Below the pieces are notes generated by a model. It was given only the letters and a program-made list of their open reading frames with translations. It was not told the origin of the DNA and did not search any database. Below, in pieces: positions 9,135 through 17,440 of a stretch of 64,000 bases of DNA. The DNA lies in the NCBI GenBank assembly GCA_026710945.1, contig JAPOQA010000014.1, forward strand, positions 110,213 to 174,212, in the 5' to 3' direction. This stretch comes from Chloroflexota bacterium. GTDB lineage: Bacteria > Chloroflexota > UBA11872 > VXOZ01. Numbering within the stretch: position 1 is the stretch's first letter; each line of letters opens with the position of its first letter. The position numbers were made by a program, and so were the translations under genes.

Positions 9135-9542
9135 CTACGGCTTGAGCTCCGCGCTGCCTGTAACCAGGTCATTGCCGTCTTCATCACGGCAGCCGACCGT
9201 GATCTGAAGGCTGCCCGTCTCGCTGTCTACCTTCTTGATAGTTCCCCAGGCGGTTACCGTGCTTCCCACGTAGGCCGGCTTGCGGAACCTGACCTTCAAC
9301 TGACCTGACGTGATCCATGCCTCTCCAAACGTGGTTGTTAGCATCTCCATGACATACGCGAGTAGCAGCATCCCGTGAGCGATCGGACGTTCGAACGGTG
9401 TGGTGGCGGCAAATGCTGGATCAGTATGTATAGGGTTATGATCTCCGCTCGCCGCCGCATAACTCTGTAGCGATTCCAGCGTTATTGATCGTGAGCGGGC
9501 AGGCAATTCAGCGCCAGGTCCCCAACGCTCGCTTGCACTCAT
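9135..9542 (-). CDS. MaoC-like hotdog dehydratase subunit
   Basis: 135 residues with the hydratase-2 motif YAAASGDHNPIH followed by AHGML, including the catalytic Asp34 and His39. These proteins hydrate or dehydrate enoyl/3-hydroxyacyl thioesters. Its start overlaps the end of the upstream FAS1-like dehydratase by 4 bases, so the two are translationally coupled and probably form a heterodimer, as HadB with HadA in mycobacteria. This subunit carries the active-site pair. The acyl-CoA or acyl-ACP substrate cannot be read from sequence. Confidence 0.88.
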   Translation of the reverse strand: MSASERWGPGAELPARSRSITLESLQSYAAASGDHNPIHTDPAFAATTPFERPIAHGMLLLAYVMEMLTTTFGEAWITSGQLKVRFRKPAYVGSTVTAWGTIKKVDSETGSLQITVGCRDEDGNDLVTGSAELKP

Positions 9543-9937
9543 TCCGCTTCCTCACTCCCGGGCATCATCAGCATAGAGCGGCCTGACAATATCGGTCGAT
9601 TTTGGTGAAAGGCCGTAATCTCAACCACAATCACGTCCATACCGGCCCGTGACGTGGCCTGGACGACTTCTGCGGTCGCGGTGAGCGTACTGTCTACTGG
9701 GGCGATGTCTTGGAACGAGAACTCCTGGGTAGCGTGTACCGAACCGGGCGGTAGTCCAATGGCCTCTATAAGCCCCGCTAGGACCCATGCCGCAATTGCC
9801 AGCGGTGGCGCAACGTTGCCGTCGCCGTGGTACAGCGGACTCTCACTGCCGACCGCGGCAAGATACTGCTGCACTCTGTCGGGGGAAACGTGTACCGTTT
9901 GTTCAGGAAAGCGATAACCGACGGAAAACCGAGGCAT
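9539..9937 (-). CDS. FAS1-like / MaoC N-terminal dehydratase subunit (HadA-like)
   Basis: 132 residues from the ATG at 9937 (MPRFSVGYRFP), which has AAAGAGA upstream; an earlier ATG at 10000 adds 21 residues unlike the family. The segments YLAAVGSESPLYHG, GSVHATQEFSFQDIAPVDSTLTA and a final GRSMLMMP strand match the FAS1-type dehydratase region (hotdog fold without the Asp-His pair). It is the expected non-catalytic, acyl-chain-binding partner of the MaoC gene that overlaps it by 4 bases. Confidence 0.8.
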   Translation of the reverse strand: MPRFSVGYRFPEQTVHVSPDRVQQYLAAVGSESPLYHGDGNVAPPLAIAAWVLAGLIEAIGLPPGSVHATQEFSFQDIAPVDSTLTATAEVVQATSRAGMDVIVVEITAFHQNRPILSGRSMLMMPGSEEAE

Positions 9938-10254
9938 GTCTCTTTGCTCGTTCAGCGCTAGGTATGGGTAACCGGGATGGCGCGACCCACACACCTGCAT
10001 TGAATTCCACTACAGCGACTCTGTCGGCTGCAATTCTACTCCTCATTCACGCCTGAAGGATGCAAGCCACTGCGGCCCATTATAGCCGCAAAGGCTGCGC
10101 CCATTCCAGATGCACGTACGCGCCCACCATATGCGTGAAGTTGGTGTACAATAACCAGCAAAACACCCATCACCTGACTCGGATTGCACTGAAGTACGCG
10201 CAAGGTACCAACTGAAGATTCTTTGATAGCAAAGATTCCGAGCAAGGGGTCGAA
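9938..10254. other. Intergenic region between divergent genes
   Basis: About 317 bases separating the minus-strand dehydratase pair from the plus-strand CsoR gene. It holds a TATAAT on the minus strand at 10079-10084 and a TACAAT on the plus strand at 10147-10152, both without a convincing -35. I could not identify a clear CsoR-type palindromic operator. Confidence 0.4.
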
Positions 10255-10614
10255 TTGTCTGAAACGCCGAACGGACACCGCTATCAAACCGAGCAGCAGG
10301 CCTTGCTCAATCGGCTGCGGCGCATCGAGGGCCAGGTGCGGGGCATTCAGCGCATGGTTGCGGAAGACCGCTATTGCGTGGAAATCCTCCAACAAATGGC
10401 GGCAATTACGTCCGGTTTACAGGAAGTCTCGCTGATTGTGTTGAGGAACCACATCGAGGGATGCGTATCGGAAGCGATTCGTTCCGGCGAAGAGGAAGAA
10501 CTCATCGAGGAGTTGATGAACGCGATTCGAAACGGTGTCGGCCGTTGGGTGGTTCCCCCGCACACGGCGAGTACGACGGAGCCGGTATCAAGAATATTTC
10601 AACAAGAGGAGTAA
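10255..10614 (+). CDS. csoR: CsoR/FrmR family metal-sensing repressor
   Basis: 119 residues, all-helical DUF156 family: LLNRLRRIEGQVRGIQRMV then YCVEILQQM and a helix with NHIEGCV. The Cu(I) ligand triad Cys41-His66-Cys70 has the exact 25/4 spacing of CsoR copper sensors, so copper rather than formaldehyde (FrmR) is the likely signal. The start is TTG at 10255, five bases after AAGGGG. It is followed three bases later by a Gfo/Idh dehydrogenase rather than a copper exporter, which is unusual: no copA or copZ is in view, so its target is unclear. Confidence 0.88.
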   Translation: MSETPNGHRYQTEQQALLNRLRRIEGQVRGIQRMVAEDRYCVEILQQMAAITSGLQEVSLIVLRNHIEGCVSEAIRSGEEEELIEELMNAIRNGVGRWVVPPHTASTTEPVSRIFQQEE

Positions 10615-10617
10615 ACT

Positions 10618-11613
10618 ATGGCACGTGTTGGCTGGGGCATTATTGGATGCGGCGACATCGCGAACAAAGCCGTGGCGCCTGCCGTCAACGAGGATCCAAA
10701 TAGTAGCCTTGTTGCCTTCGCGAGTAGCAGCCAGGAGCGGGCGGAGGACTTCTCGACGAGGCATGGCGCGCAGCGGGCTTATAGCGACATTGAAGCGTTC
10801 CTCGCAGACCCGGAGATTGATGTAGTCTATGCCGCCAGTCGCGTGTATGAGCATCTGCCGCAGACAATTGCTTCCGCGGCGGTGGGCAAACACGTGCTCT
10901 GCGAAAAGCCGATGGCGCTCACGGATGCCGAGTGCCGTGAGATGATCTCTGCCTGTCAGCAGGCCGGTGTGAATTTGGCGATCGCCTACTACCGGCGCTA
11001 CTATCCCAAGAACATCAAGATCAAGGAGCTACTCGCTAGCGGGGCAATCGGCACACCGGTCTTGGTGCGCATGGTCTTGACCGGCAACTACGACCCGACG
11101 CCGGATGACCCGAAGATCTGGCGCGTAGACCCGGCGAAAAGTGCCGGGGGTCCGATCGCAGACGTAGGCTCCCATCGACTCGATCTCCTTTGCCACTGGT
11201 TTGGCGATCCTGTTGCGGTGGCGGCCCGCAACGAGACGCTCGTGCACTCGTATCCCGCGGACGATGCGGATGTGCTATTGATCAAGATGGCAAGCGGCGT
11301 TCAGGTGACCGCCTCCTTTCACTGGAGCATAGGCGTCGGTTACGACACGATTGAGATATTTGGAACGGAAGGAGCGCTGTTCAGCACACCTACCGATGGG
11401 GCGAATCTGGTCCTGAAGCATGCCGCGGGTACCGAGGAATTTGACCTCCCGAATGCGGAGAATAAGCACTCACCGCTTGTCGAGGACTTTAGCGCGAGGG
11501 TCCTGGCAGGTGAACCGCCGCTCTACTCGGGTGAAGACGGAGCCAAAGCAACGCGCATCATAGAGACCTCTTTCGCAGCAAGCCGCGCCGAAAAGTGGGT
11601 GACAATCGAATGA
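10618..11613 (+). CDS. Gfo/Idh/MocA family oxidoreductase
   Basis: 331 residues. N-terminal Rossmann domain with GIIGCGDIANK, the VLCEKPMAL motif whose Lys is catalytic in the family, then the alpha/beta substrate domain with YYRRYYP and GGPIADVGSHRLDLLCHW containing the His of the usual DxxxHxxD-like signature. Such enzymes oxidise sugars, inositols or related polyols with NAD(P). It starts 3 bases after csoR and its stop overlaps the ATG of the next gene (ATGA), so it is translationally coupled to the PLP enzyme. Substrate unknown. Confidence 0.9.
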   Translation: MARVGWGIIGCGDIANKAVAPAVNEDPNSSLVAFASSSQERAEDFSTRHGAQRAYSDIEAFLADPEIDVVYAASRVYEHLPQTIASAAVGKHVLCEKPMALTDAECREMISACQQAGVNLAIAYYRRYYPKNIKIKELLASGAIGTPVLVRMVLTGNYDPTPDDPKIWRVDPAKSAGGPIADVGSHRLDLLCHWFGDPVAVAARNETLVHSYPADDADVLLIKMASGVQVTASFHWSIGVGYDTIEIFGTEGALFSTPTDGANLVLKHAAGTEEFDLPNAENKHSPLVEDFSARVLAGEPPLYSGEDGAKATRIIETSFAASRAEKWVTIE

Positions 11614-12707
11614 TGAACATAATTGGCCGACCGGCAGAAGACATCGACACGCCGGCACTGTTGGTCGATCTCGACATCTTGGATCGCAACGTTGCTCACA
11701 TGGCACGCGTCATCATCCATGATGCGGGCATCAATTGGCGTCCGCACACCAAAGGCATCAAGTCGCCTGCCATAGCGCACTTACTTGTGGATGCCGGCGC
11801 AATTGGGGTTACATGCGCCAAGCTCGGTGAAGCCGAGGTGATGGCCGCAGGCGGCATCCGCAGTATTCTCATCGCTAACCAGATCGTTGGACCCCAGAAG
11901 ATTGAACGGCTGGTCAACCTCCGCAGGCATGCCGACGTGATTCCTGCCGTGGACAACGAGGACAATGTCCGCGAGATTGCCGAAGCGGCGGCACGCAAGG
12001 GCGTGCGGCAACGCGTAGTGGTTGAAATCAACGTAGGCATCGACCGGGCCGGGGTGCTTCCAGGCGAGCCGGTACTTAGCTTGGCAAAGAAGGTCGCATC
12101 TTACCCAAGTCTTGAGTTCGCGGGGGTCATGGCGTGGGAAGCGTTGGTTCTCGGCGCCAAGGATGATGCTGAGAAAGCGCGCATGGTCAAAACGGCTATC
12201 TCACAGCTCACCGAAAGTGCAGATCGTTGTCGCGATGCTGGGTTACCGGTGGAAATCGTGAGTTGCGGCGGCAGCGGGACGTATTGGCACACCGCGTTCC
12301 AGCCGGGCGTAACTGAAATCCAGGGCGGAGGCGGCATTTTTTGCGACATTACGTACCGCGAGCGGTTCGGGGTAAAGCATGATTATGCGCTTACGGTTCT
12401 CTCAACCGTAACCAGTAGGCCCGCACCGACGCGCATCATCTGCGACGCGGGCAAGAAGACGATGAGTACGGATGCAAGCACCCCCAAGCCCTGTGGTCTG
12501 CCTGAAGTCGCCTCCGTAGGTTGTTCGGCAGAGCATGGGACAATTCACCTGGTAGAGGGGTCCGATATTCCCCGCGTCGGAGACAAGATTTCGTTCATTG
12601 TGGGCTATGGGGATACGACCGTGTTCCTGCACGACAACTTCTACGGCATTCGCGACGGCCGCGTGGAGGTGGTGTGGCCGATACTCGGTCGCGGCAAACT
12701 GCAGTGA
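11610..12707 (+). CDS. D-threonine aldolase / D-serine dehydratase-like PLP enzyme
   Basis: 365 residues of the alanine-racemase fold type III: DTPALLVDLDILDRNV, then WRPHTKGIKS with the PLP lysine, INVGIDRAGV, and a C-terminal beta domain ending GRVEVVWPILGRGK, the signature of the DSD1/D-threonine-aldolase family. At the place where characterised members have a His-x-Cys or His-x-Asp metal pair this protein reads GYGDTTVF, so the histidine seems replaced by tyrosine. Start chosen as the ATG overlapping the stop of the upstream dehydrogenase. Coupling suggests both act on one beta-hydroxy or amino acid substrate. Confidence 0.82.
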   Translation: MMNIIGRPAEDIDTPALLVDLDILDRNVAHMARVIIHDAGINWRPHTKGIKSPAIAHLLVDAGAIGVTCAKLGEAEVMAAGGIRSILIANQIVGPQKIERLVNLRRHADVIPAVDNEDNVREIAEAAARKGVRQRVVVEINVGIDRAGVLPGEPVLSLAKKVASYPSLEFAGVMAWEALVLGAKDDAEKARMVKTAISQLTESADRCRDAGLPVEIVSCGGSGTYWHTAFQPGVTEIQGGGGIFCDITYRERFGVKHDYALTVLSTVTSRPAPTRIICDAGKKTMSTDASTPKPCGLPEVASVGCSAEHGTIHLVEGSDIPRVGDKISFIVGYGDTTVFLHDNFYGIRDGRVEVVWPILGRGKLQ

Positions 12708-12714
12708 GAAAAAC

Positions 12715-12756
12715 GAATCGCTCTCAAGCCTCGCTTCGGCGGCAAGAGAGCGATTC
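12715..12756 (-). terminator. Hairpin terminator with UUCG loop, between convergent genes
   Basis: A perfect 10-bp stem (AATCGCTCTC / GAGAGCGATT, extendable by one G-C pair) encloses an inner CGC-TTCG-GCG tetraloop stem. On the minus strand it is followed by CGTTTTTC, so it best terminates the Trm112-like gene; on the plus strand it lies 8 bases after the PLP-enzyme stop but has only a weak T-rich tail. Probably bidirectional. Confidence 0.7.
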
Positions 12757-12833
12757 TGAATTTCGTACGCATGCCTTGAATTGCGCGTTTACGACAGGCG
12801 TCGCACCGTTCGTGCCCGTCTCTAAAGCGAGAT

Positions 12834-13085
12834 CTACCCTGTGGGAATGCCCATCTCGATCAACATTACCGGGATGTTCTCATCAATTCGGTAGATTGTG
12901 GCGCCGTCATCGGTAATCAGCCCTTCTTCCAGCGGCTTGTCGACCACGTTGCCGTCTTGATACGTGACCTCGTCGCTTTCAATGCGGGAATTAAGCTGGC
13001 TGATCTCATCACTTGAAAGAGGGCGCAACTGCGCCTTGGTAGCGGGGCACCGCAGGATTTCGAGTAGTTGTTCGCTTATGGGCAT
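12834..13085 (-). CDS. Trm112-like small protein
   Basis: 83 residues beginning MPISEQLLEILRCPATKAQL, which is the Trm112/YcaR family opening, and ending in a RIDENIPVMLIEMG strand typical of the same family. Trm112 proteins are small zinc-ribbon activators of methyltransferases. Only the first Cys of the usual CPxC zinc site remains (CPAT), so metal binding may be lost, as in many bacterial members. ATG at 13085 follows GGAG with 10 bases spacing. It stands alone, ending near the hairpin at 12715-12756. Confidence 0.78.
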   Translation of the reverse strand: MPISEQLLEILRCPATKAQLRPLSSDEISQLNSRIESDEVTYQDGNVVDKPLEEGLITDDGATIYRIDENIPVMLIEMGIPTG

Positions 13086-13323
13086 GGCATCAAGTCTCCG
13101 GGGTAATGAGTGAGTTTTCGCACATTTCGTATTAGCGAGGACCGTTGCTGCTGACAATCAAATGTGACAAGGGCTTGCTTATGGTCCGAACACACGAGGC
13201 CTAAAACAGGCATGAACGTGTCAATCATATTCACATTTGTCAGTCTGCCTGTCCCCTGTTTCAAAGGTAGGAGCGCAATGTAAGCTCTATTCATCCTCAG
13301 TCTAAGAACGGCGCAATGCACTG

Positions 13324-13956
13324 TCAACCAGACCGTGCCCTGACTACACGATACGGAATCTTGCCAAGTCGGGTGAGAACGGTAGGTCCTAAATTGAAGA
13401 GCGCAAGATCGGCAATGAAGTGGACGATTATGGGTGTAAGAATCGTGCCAGACACCAAGAAAAGGAGTCCGAACAAGACACCTCCTGCAGTAGCAAGCAG
13501 CAGGAACGGCAGCGGGAATCCGGCTATACGGTGAATGAAGCCGAATATTACGGCAACGCCGATGAAACCCACCGCCGCAGGCAAGAATCCTATACTCATC
13601 GCCCACGACTGCAGCATGCCCCGAAAGAAGAGTTCCTCGGCAGGCGCATTAAAGAAGAGGAAGTATCCATCCTCGATGGCGTGGGCGCGGCGGGACGCCA
13701 AGCTGTGGATTGGCCAATAGCGCGCGCGGAACAGCGTACAGGCAGCAAATGCCGGAATGCCAGTGCCCAGGATGAGTGCGACGTCTAGGCCGGTAATGCG
13801 CCAGGAGAGCTTTAGCGTTTCGGCCCCACCTGCCAGGGCATAGGCCCAAACAAGAGCCACAATCGCGAATGGGAGGAGCCGACGAACAACATCCCAGCCT
13901 ATCCACCGCAGCGAGTCGCGCGCCGTACGGAAGGGAATAGCGGGCGTACGGTTCAT
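13324..13956 (-). CDS. CPBP (CAAX/Abi-type) intramembrane protease
   Basis: 210 residues with about six to seven membrane helices. Motif 1 is APAEELFFRGML (EExxxR), motif 2 FGFIHR, and motif 3 HFIADLALF, together the signature of CPBP glutamic intramembrane endopeptidases (the bacterial Rce1-like family). Motif 3 has Asp in place of the more frequent Asn. Substrate cannot be predicted. It lies 18 bases downstream of ruvB on the same strand and may be read through from that operon. Integral membrane protein. Confidence 0.85.
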   Translation of the reverse strand: MNRTPAIPFRTARDSLRWIGWDVVRRLLPFAIVALVWAYALAGGAETLKLSWRITGLDVALILGTGIPAFAACTLFRARYWPIHSLASRRAHAIEDGYFLFFNAPAEELFFRGMLQSWAMSIGFLPAAVGFIGVAVIFGFIHRIAGFPLPFLLLATAGGVLFGLLFLVSGTILTPIIVHFIADLALFNLGPTVLTRLGKIPYRVVRARSG

Positions 13957-13974
13957 AAGTCGTGAATCCGTAAT

Positions 13975-15009
13975 CTAATCGAAGAGGCGGGGCTGATCTT
14001 TGTCAGCGGCTTCACCGGCGTCAAGCCCCAAGTGCTCGTATGCCGCGGAGAGCACCACTCGTCCACGTGGCGTTTTGGCCAGGAAGCCAAGTTGCATCAG
14101 ATACGGTTCGTAGACATCCTCGATGGTCTGCGCTTCATCGCCAATTGCTGCCGCTAGAGTGTCGATACCGACCGGCCCGCCGCCAAACTTCTCGAGAATT
14201 GTCATGAGAATCGTCCGATCCACCGCGTCCAGCCCTAGTCCATCGATCTCCAGGCTTTCCAAGCAGTCTTCAGCCAGGGAGGAGGTGATACGTCCGTCGC
14301 CTTTCACCTGCGCCCAGTCTCGGATGCGACGCAGCAGTCGATTGGTTATGCGCGGCGTGCCGCGCGATCGCTGGGCGATTTCATTTATTCCTGCTTTGTC
14401 AATTACCACACCCAAGATTCCGGCTGAACGGTGGACGATTTTTCGCATGGCGTCAATGTCATAGTACTCCATGTGGAAGTGTGCACCGAAGCGGTCCCGC
14501 AGAGGGGAACTGACCAGGGCAAGCCGGGTGGTTGCTCCTATGAGCGTGAATTGGGGTAGCGAGAGACGTATACTGCGCGCCGCCATGCCTTTGCCCATGA
14601 CAATATCTAAAGCAAAGTCCTCCATCGCCGGATAGAGTATCTCTTCCACGGCACGATGGAGGCGATGCACTTCGTCAATGAAGAGGATGTCATGCGAACG
14701 TACGTTAGAAAGGATTGCTGCCAGGTCTCCCGCACGCTCGATGGCCGGCCCGGCGGTGACTCTGATGTTGACGCCCATTTCGGTAGCCAACACGTTTGCA
14801 AACGTTGTCTTGCCCAGCCCAGGCGGGCCATGGAAAAGAGTATGATCAAGCGGCTCCTGCCGCTGTTTCGCGGCAGTGATGGCAATACGCAAGTGCTCCC
14901 GCACTTTTTCCTGGCCGATGCACTCTTCCAGGGAGCGCGGACGCAGCGACTGCGCAACTTGGAGGTCTTCCGGCTCCTCTTGCGGCGCAACGACGCGTGT
15001 GTCGGTCAT
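13975..15009 (-). CDS. ruvB: Holliday junction branch migration helicase RuvB
   Basis: AAA+ motor of the RuvAB branch-migration complex. 344 residues from the ATG at 15009, which follows AAGGAATGAGC; an upstream in-frame start at 15048 lacks support. Seen: [19 protein letters not shown], Walker [10 protein letters not shown], Walker [11 protein letters not shown], sensor [20 protein letters not shown] and the C-terminal winged helix with [18 protein letters not shown]. It follows ruvA by 133 bases on the same strand, the normal ruvC-ruvA-ruvB order. Confidence 0.97.
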   Translation of the reverse strand: MTDTRVVAPQEEPEDLQVAQSLRPRSLEECIGQEKVREHLRIAITAAKQRQEPLDHTLFHGPPGLGKTTFANVLATEMGVNIRVTAGPAIERAGDLAAILSNVRSHDILFIDEVHRLHRAVEEILYPAMEDFALDIVMGKGMAARSIRLSLPQFTLIGATTRLALVSSPLRDRFGAHFHMEYYDIDAMRKIVHRSAGILGVVIDKAGINEIAQRSRGTPRITNRLLRRIRDWAQVKGDGRITSSLAEDCLESLEIDGLGLDAVDRTILMTILEKFGGGPVGIDTLAAAIGDEAQTIEDVYEPYLMQLGFLAKTPRGRVVLSAAYEHLGLDAGEAADKDQPRLFD

Positions 15010-15142
15010 GTGCTCATTCCTTGCAAATGAACTCGGATTCGCTCGCACTGTAAGTCGTGCACTTCAACGTCTGCGCTTGACCTCTCAAAGAGCTTGGTTC
15101 GATGGCATTGTAGGGTGCGAGAGGTACCTTGCCAATACTGAT

Positions 15143-15724
15143 TTAGGCCCCAAGATGGCGCAGCGCGGCTCCAACACGCAATTCGACCGACGCGGCTGCT
15201 TGCACCTCCGGTTGCGCGAGCGCATGAGCGATCTCTGCGGTCGAGTATCCCAGCGCCGCCAGCGCATCGGCGGTTTCATCGGGGGCGCCTGTGGTTTCAT
15301 GTGACGCCGCCAACTTCCCGCGTAGTTCAAGGACGATACGACTGGCGGTCCGCTTGCCTAGACCGCTCACGAGTGTGAGCTGCCGCAGGTCCTCGCTTTC
15401 AATCGCAGTTACAAATTGCTCAGGAGCGAACGTCGAGAGGATGGCTAGCGCGAGTCTCGGCCCCACACCGTTCACGGTCTGTACTTGGTCGAAGAGAGCT
15501 GCTTGCTGTTCTGAGGTAAAGCCAAAGAGTTCTAGCCGGTCGTCGCGAACAAGCAGCCTCGTCGCAAGCTTGACGGTACTGCCAACTGCGCCGAGTTCTT
15601 GCACAACGTTGGCAGGCACGACGACGCGCAAGCCAATGCCGCCGACTGTGTCAGAACCGCCGACCTGAATAGTTACGGACTCCAGGTCGCTGCTTACGAG
15701 TTCTCCCCGGATAAAGGCAATCAT
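15143..15724 (-). CDS. ruvA: Holliday junction branch migration protein RuvA
   Basis: 193 residues: an N-terminal OB domain (MIAFIRGELV), helix-hairpin-helix segments FDQVQTVNGVGPRLALAIL and RQLTLVSGLGKRTASRIVLEL, and a C-terminal three-helix domain DALAALGYSTAEIAHAL that contacts RuvB. It binds the four-way junction as a tetramer. The ATG overlaps the ruvC stop by 4 bases, indicating coupled translation. Confidence 0.95.
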   Translation of the reverse strand: MIAFIRGELVSSDLESVTIQVGGSDTVGGIGLRVVVPANVVQELGAVGSTVKLATRLLVRDDRLELFGFTSEQQAALFDQVQTVNGVGPRLALAILSTFAPEQFVTAIESEDLRQLTLVSGLGKRTASRIVLELRGKLAASHETTGAPDETADALAALGYSTAEIAHALAQPEVQAAASVELRVGAALRHLGA

Positions 15725-16212
15725 GTTTGTGCAAGGAGTTGCTGCGCGGAGCGCATGTGGGCGTGGCAGATTGCTACGGCAAGAGCGTCGGCTGCGTCGT
15801 CGGGTGTGGGAGGTTTCTGGAGTGCGAGCGCGATGGACACCATCGTTTGCACCTGGCGCTTGTCAGCCCTGCCATACCCCACGAGCGTTTGCTTGATCTG
15901 AAGCGGCGAATAGTCGCTGACGGGACAGCCGGCTTCGGCGGCGCGCAAGAGCACAACTCCCCTGGCTTCACCAACGGCAAAGGCGGTCGTTACGTTCTGA
16001 TTGAAGAAGAGTCGCTCCACAGCAACCTCATCGGGTGCGGCGGATTCAATGACCTCTCCGAGCTGTCGATAGATTGAAAGGAGACGCTTGGGTTGGCTGT
16101 CTTTGGCAGGCGTCGTGATGCAACCAAATGTAACAAGGGAAGGTTGTGGCGAATCTTCGATAACGCCGTAGCCGAGACGGGCAGTGCCCGGATCGATGCC
16201 AAGGATGCGCAT
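15721..16212 (-). CDS. ruvC: Crossover junction endodeoxyribonuclease RuvC
   Basis: 163 residues of the RNase H fold resolvase. MRILGIDPGTARLGYGVI carries the first catalytic Asp, VAVERLFFNQNVTTAF the Glu, and the C-terminal PTPDDAADALAVAICH the last acidic pair. Normal length. It lies 9 bases behind yebC and overlaps ruvA, in the widespread yebC-ruvC-ruvA-ruvB order. Confidence 0.96.
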   Translation of the reverse strand: MRILGIDPGTARLGYGVIEDSPQPSLVTFGCITTPAKDSQPKRLLSIYRQLGEVIESAAPDEVAVERLFFNQNVTTAFAVGEARGVVLLRAAEAGCPVSDYSPLQIKQTLVGYGRADKRQVQTMVSIALALQKPPTPDDAADALAVAICHAHMRSAQQLLAQT

Positions 16213-16221
16213 GAGGTCATC

Positions 16222-16992
16222 CTAACCTGATAACGCCGAATTCGTTGAGAACGCGACCATCAATTCGTCGGTCAACTCAAGATTTGTGTAGACCTTCTGG
16301 ACGTCGTCGAGGTCTTCCACCTGCTCGATAAGCCGCATAGACTGGGTAGCCTTGTCGGTTTCCGGTTCCGACATGGTCTTAGGAACGCGAGTTAACTCAG
16401 CACTATCCACCGTGTAACCACCCTCTTCCATGCCTCGGCGCACGGCTTCAAGTTGCTCGATGAGGGTAATCACAACCAGCGTGCCTTCTTCTTCCTGCAC
16501 GTCTTCCGCGCCCAGTTCAATAGACTCCAGCATAGCCTCGTCCGGGTCGCTGCCGTTGAGTTCGATGATGATCTGTCCTCGGGTGTCGAACATCCACGCC
16601 ACACTACCGGATTCGCCCAGATTGCCACCCCCACGTGCCAGCACGTTGCGGAGCTCTGCAACTGTGCGGTTTCGATTGTCCGTCAGCGCCTCGATGAAGA
16701 AAGCCGCGCCTCCCGGCCCATAACCCTCATAGTTGATATCCTCCAGCCGAGCGGCGTCTTCGAGCTCGCCGCTGCCACGCTTGACGGCGCGCTCGATGGT
16801 ATCAGCGGGCATATTGGCGTCTTTCGCCCGCTGAATAGCCAGGCGCAAGCGAAAGTTCGTCTCCGGATCGCCGCCGCCATCTCGGGCGGCCACCGTGATT
16901 TCGCGACCCAATTTCGTATAGAGCTGCCCTCGTTTTGCGTCGTTGGCTGCCTTTTGGCGCTTGATTTGCGCCCATTTTGAATGTCCTGCCAT
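16222..16992 (-). CDS. yebC: YebC/PmpR (TACO1) family protein
   Basis: 256 residues beginning MAGHSKWAQIKRQKAANDAKRG, the invariant YebC N-terminus, with YEGYGPGGAAFFIEALTDNRNRT and a C-terminal LEDLDDVQKVYTNLEL. Members act as transcription regulators or ribosome-associated translation factors relieving polyproline stalling. The ATG at 16992 follows GGAGAGTGAGC; an in-frame start 7 codons earlier is not needed. First gene of the ruv operon, with an extended -10 promoter about 110 bases upstream. Confidence 0.95.
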   Translation of the reverse strand: MAGHSKWAQIKRQKAANDAKRGQLYTKLGREITVAARDGGGDPETNFRLRLAIQRAKDANMPADTIERAVKRGSGELEDAARLEDINYEGYGPGGAAFFIEALTDNRNRTVAELRNVLARGGGNLGESGSVAWMFDTRGQIIIELNGSDPDEAMLESIELGAEDVQEEEGTLVVITLIEQLEAVRRGMEEGGYTVDSAELTRVPKTMSEPETDKATQSMRLIEQVEDLDDVQKVYTNLELTDELMVAFSTNSALSG

Positions 16993-17440
16993 GCTCACTC
17001 TCCTAGGCAACACGCAGACTAGCGCGGACGGTCTTTCAGGGGGTCAAAAGCGTTGCGAGGACGTCTCTAGTGCCTGTAGTGAATAACGGATTTGCTACAG
17101 CCATTATAGCACTTCTCTCCGTCTTGGCCCGGGGTAAAAGTATAGGTAGCGGTGAAACAACTGAAAGCAAATACAGACTACGTGCAAAGGCTGAGCAGAG
17201 GTAGCGAAATGCCTGCTGCAGTCGCCGCATTGAGCCTGCTGCGCTCGATGCAATCAGATGTGCGGATTAGTGATGAGGTGTGGTGGGATGTGCGGGCGCG
17301 GAGGGCAACCGACGGTTGGCTGAAGCAATTCAGACGCCAAAAGCACCTGGCGAGGATTCTGAGAGCACTACCTTGTATCTCGCGGCAATTCCCAAACCGC
17401 ACACTCCATCGTGAGCGACCGCCGGCACGTTGAAGTGACC
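16993..17440. other. Intergenic region upstream of yebC
   Basis: About 450 bases between yebC and mreB, both on the minus strand. It contains the yebC promoter at 17103-17111. A 93-codon plus-strand frame (17152-17433) is rich in Arg, lacks homology that I recognise and has no ribosome site, so I do not call it. No terminator was evident after mreB. Confidence 0.5.
17103..17111 (-). promoter_or_regulatory. Extended -10 promoter of the yebC-ruv operon
   Basis: Minus-strand TGC-TATAAT, a perfect extended -10 box, 110 bases before the yebC ATG. No good -35 is present, as usual for extended -10 promoters. The same TGCTATA core precedes the atp operon. Confidence 0.6.

Noticed and set aside
17152..17433. 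93-codon plus-strand frame between yebC and mreB
   Set aside because: Arg-rich, overlaps an equally long minus-strand frame, no ribosome site; treated as non-coding.
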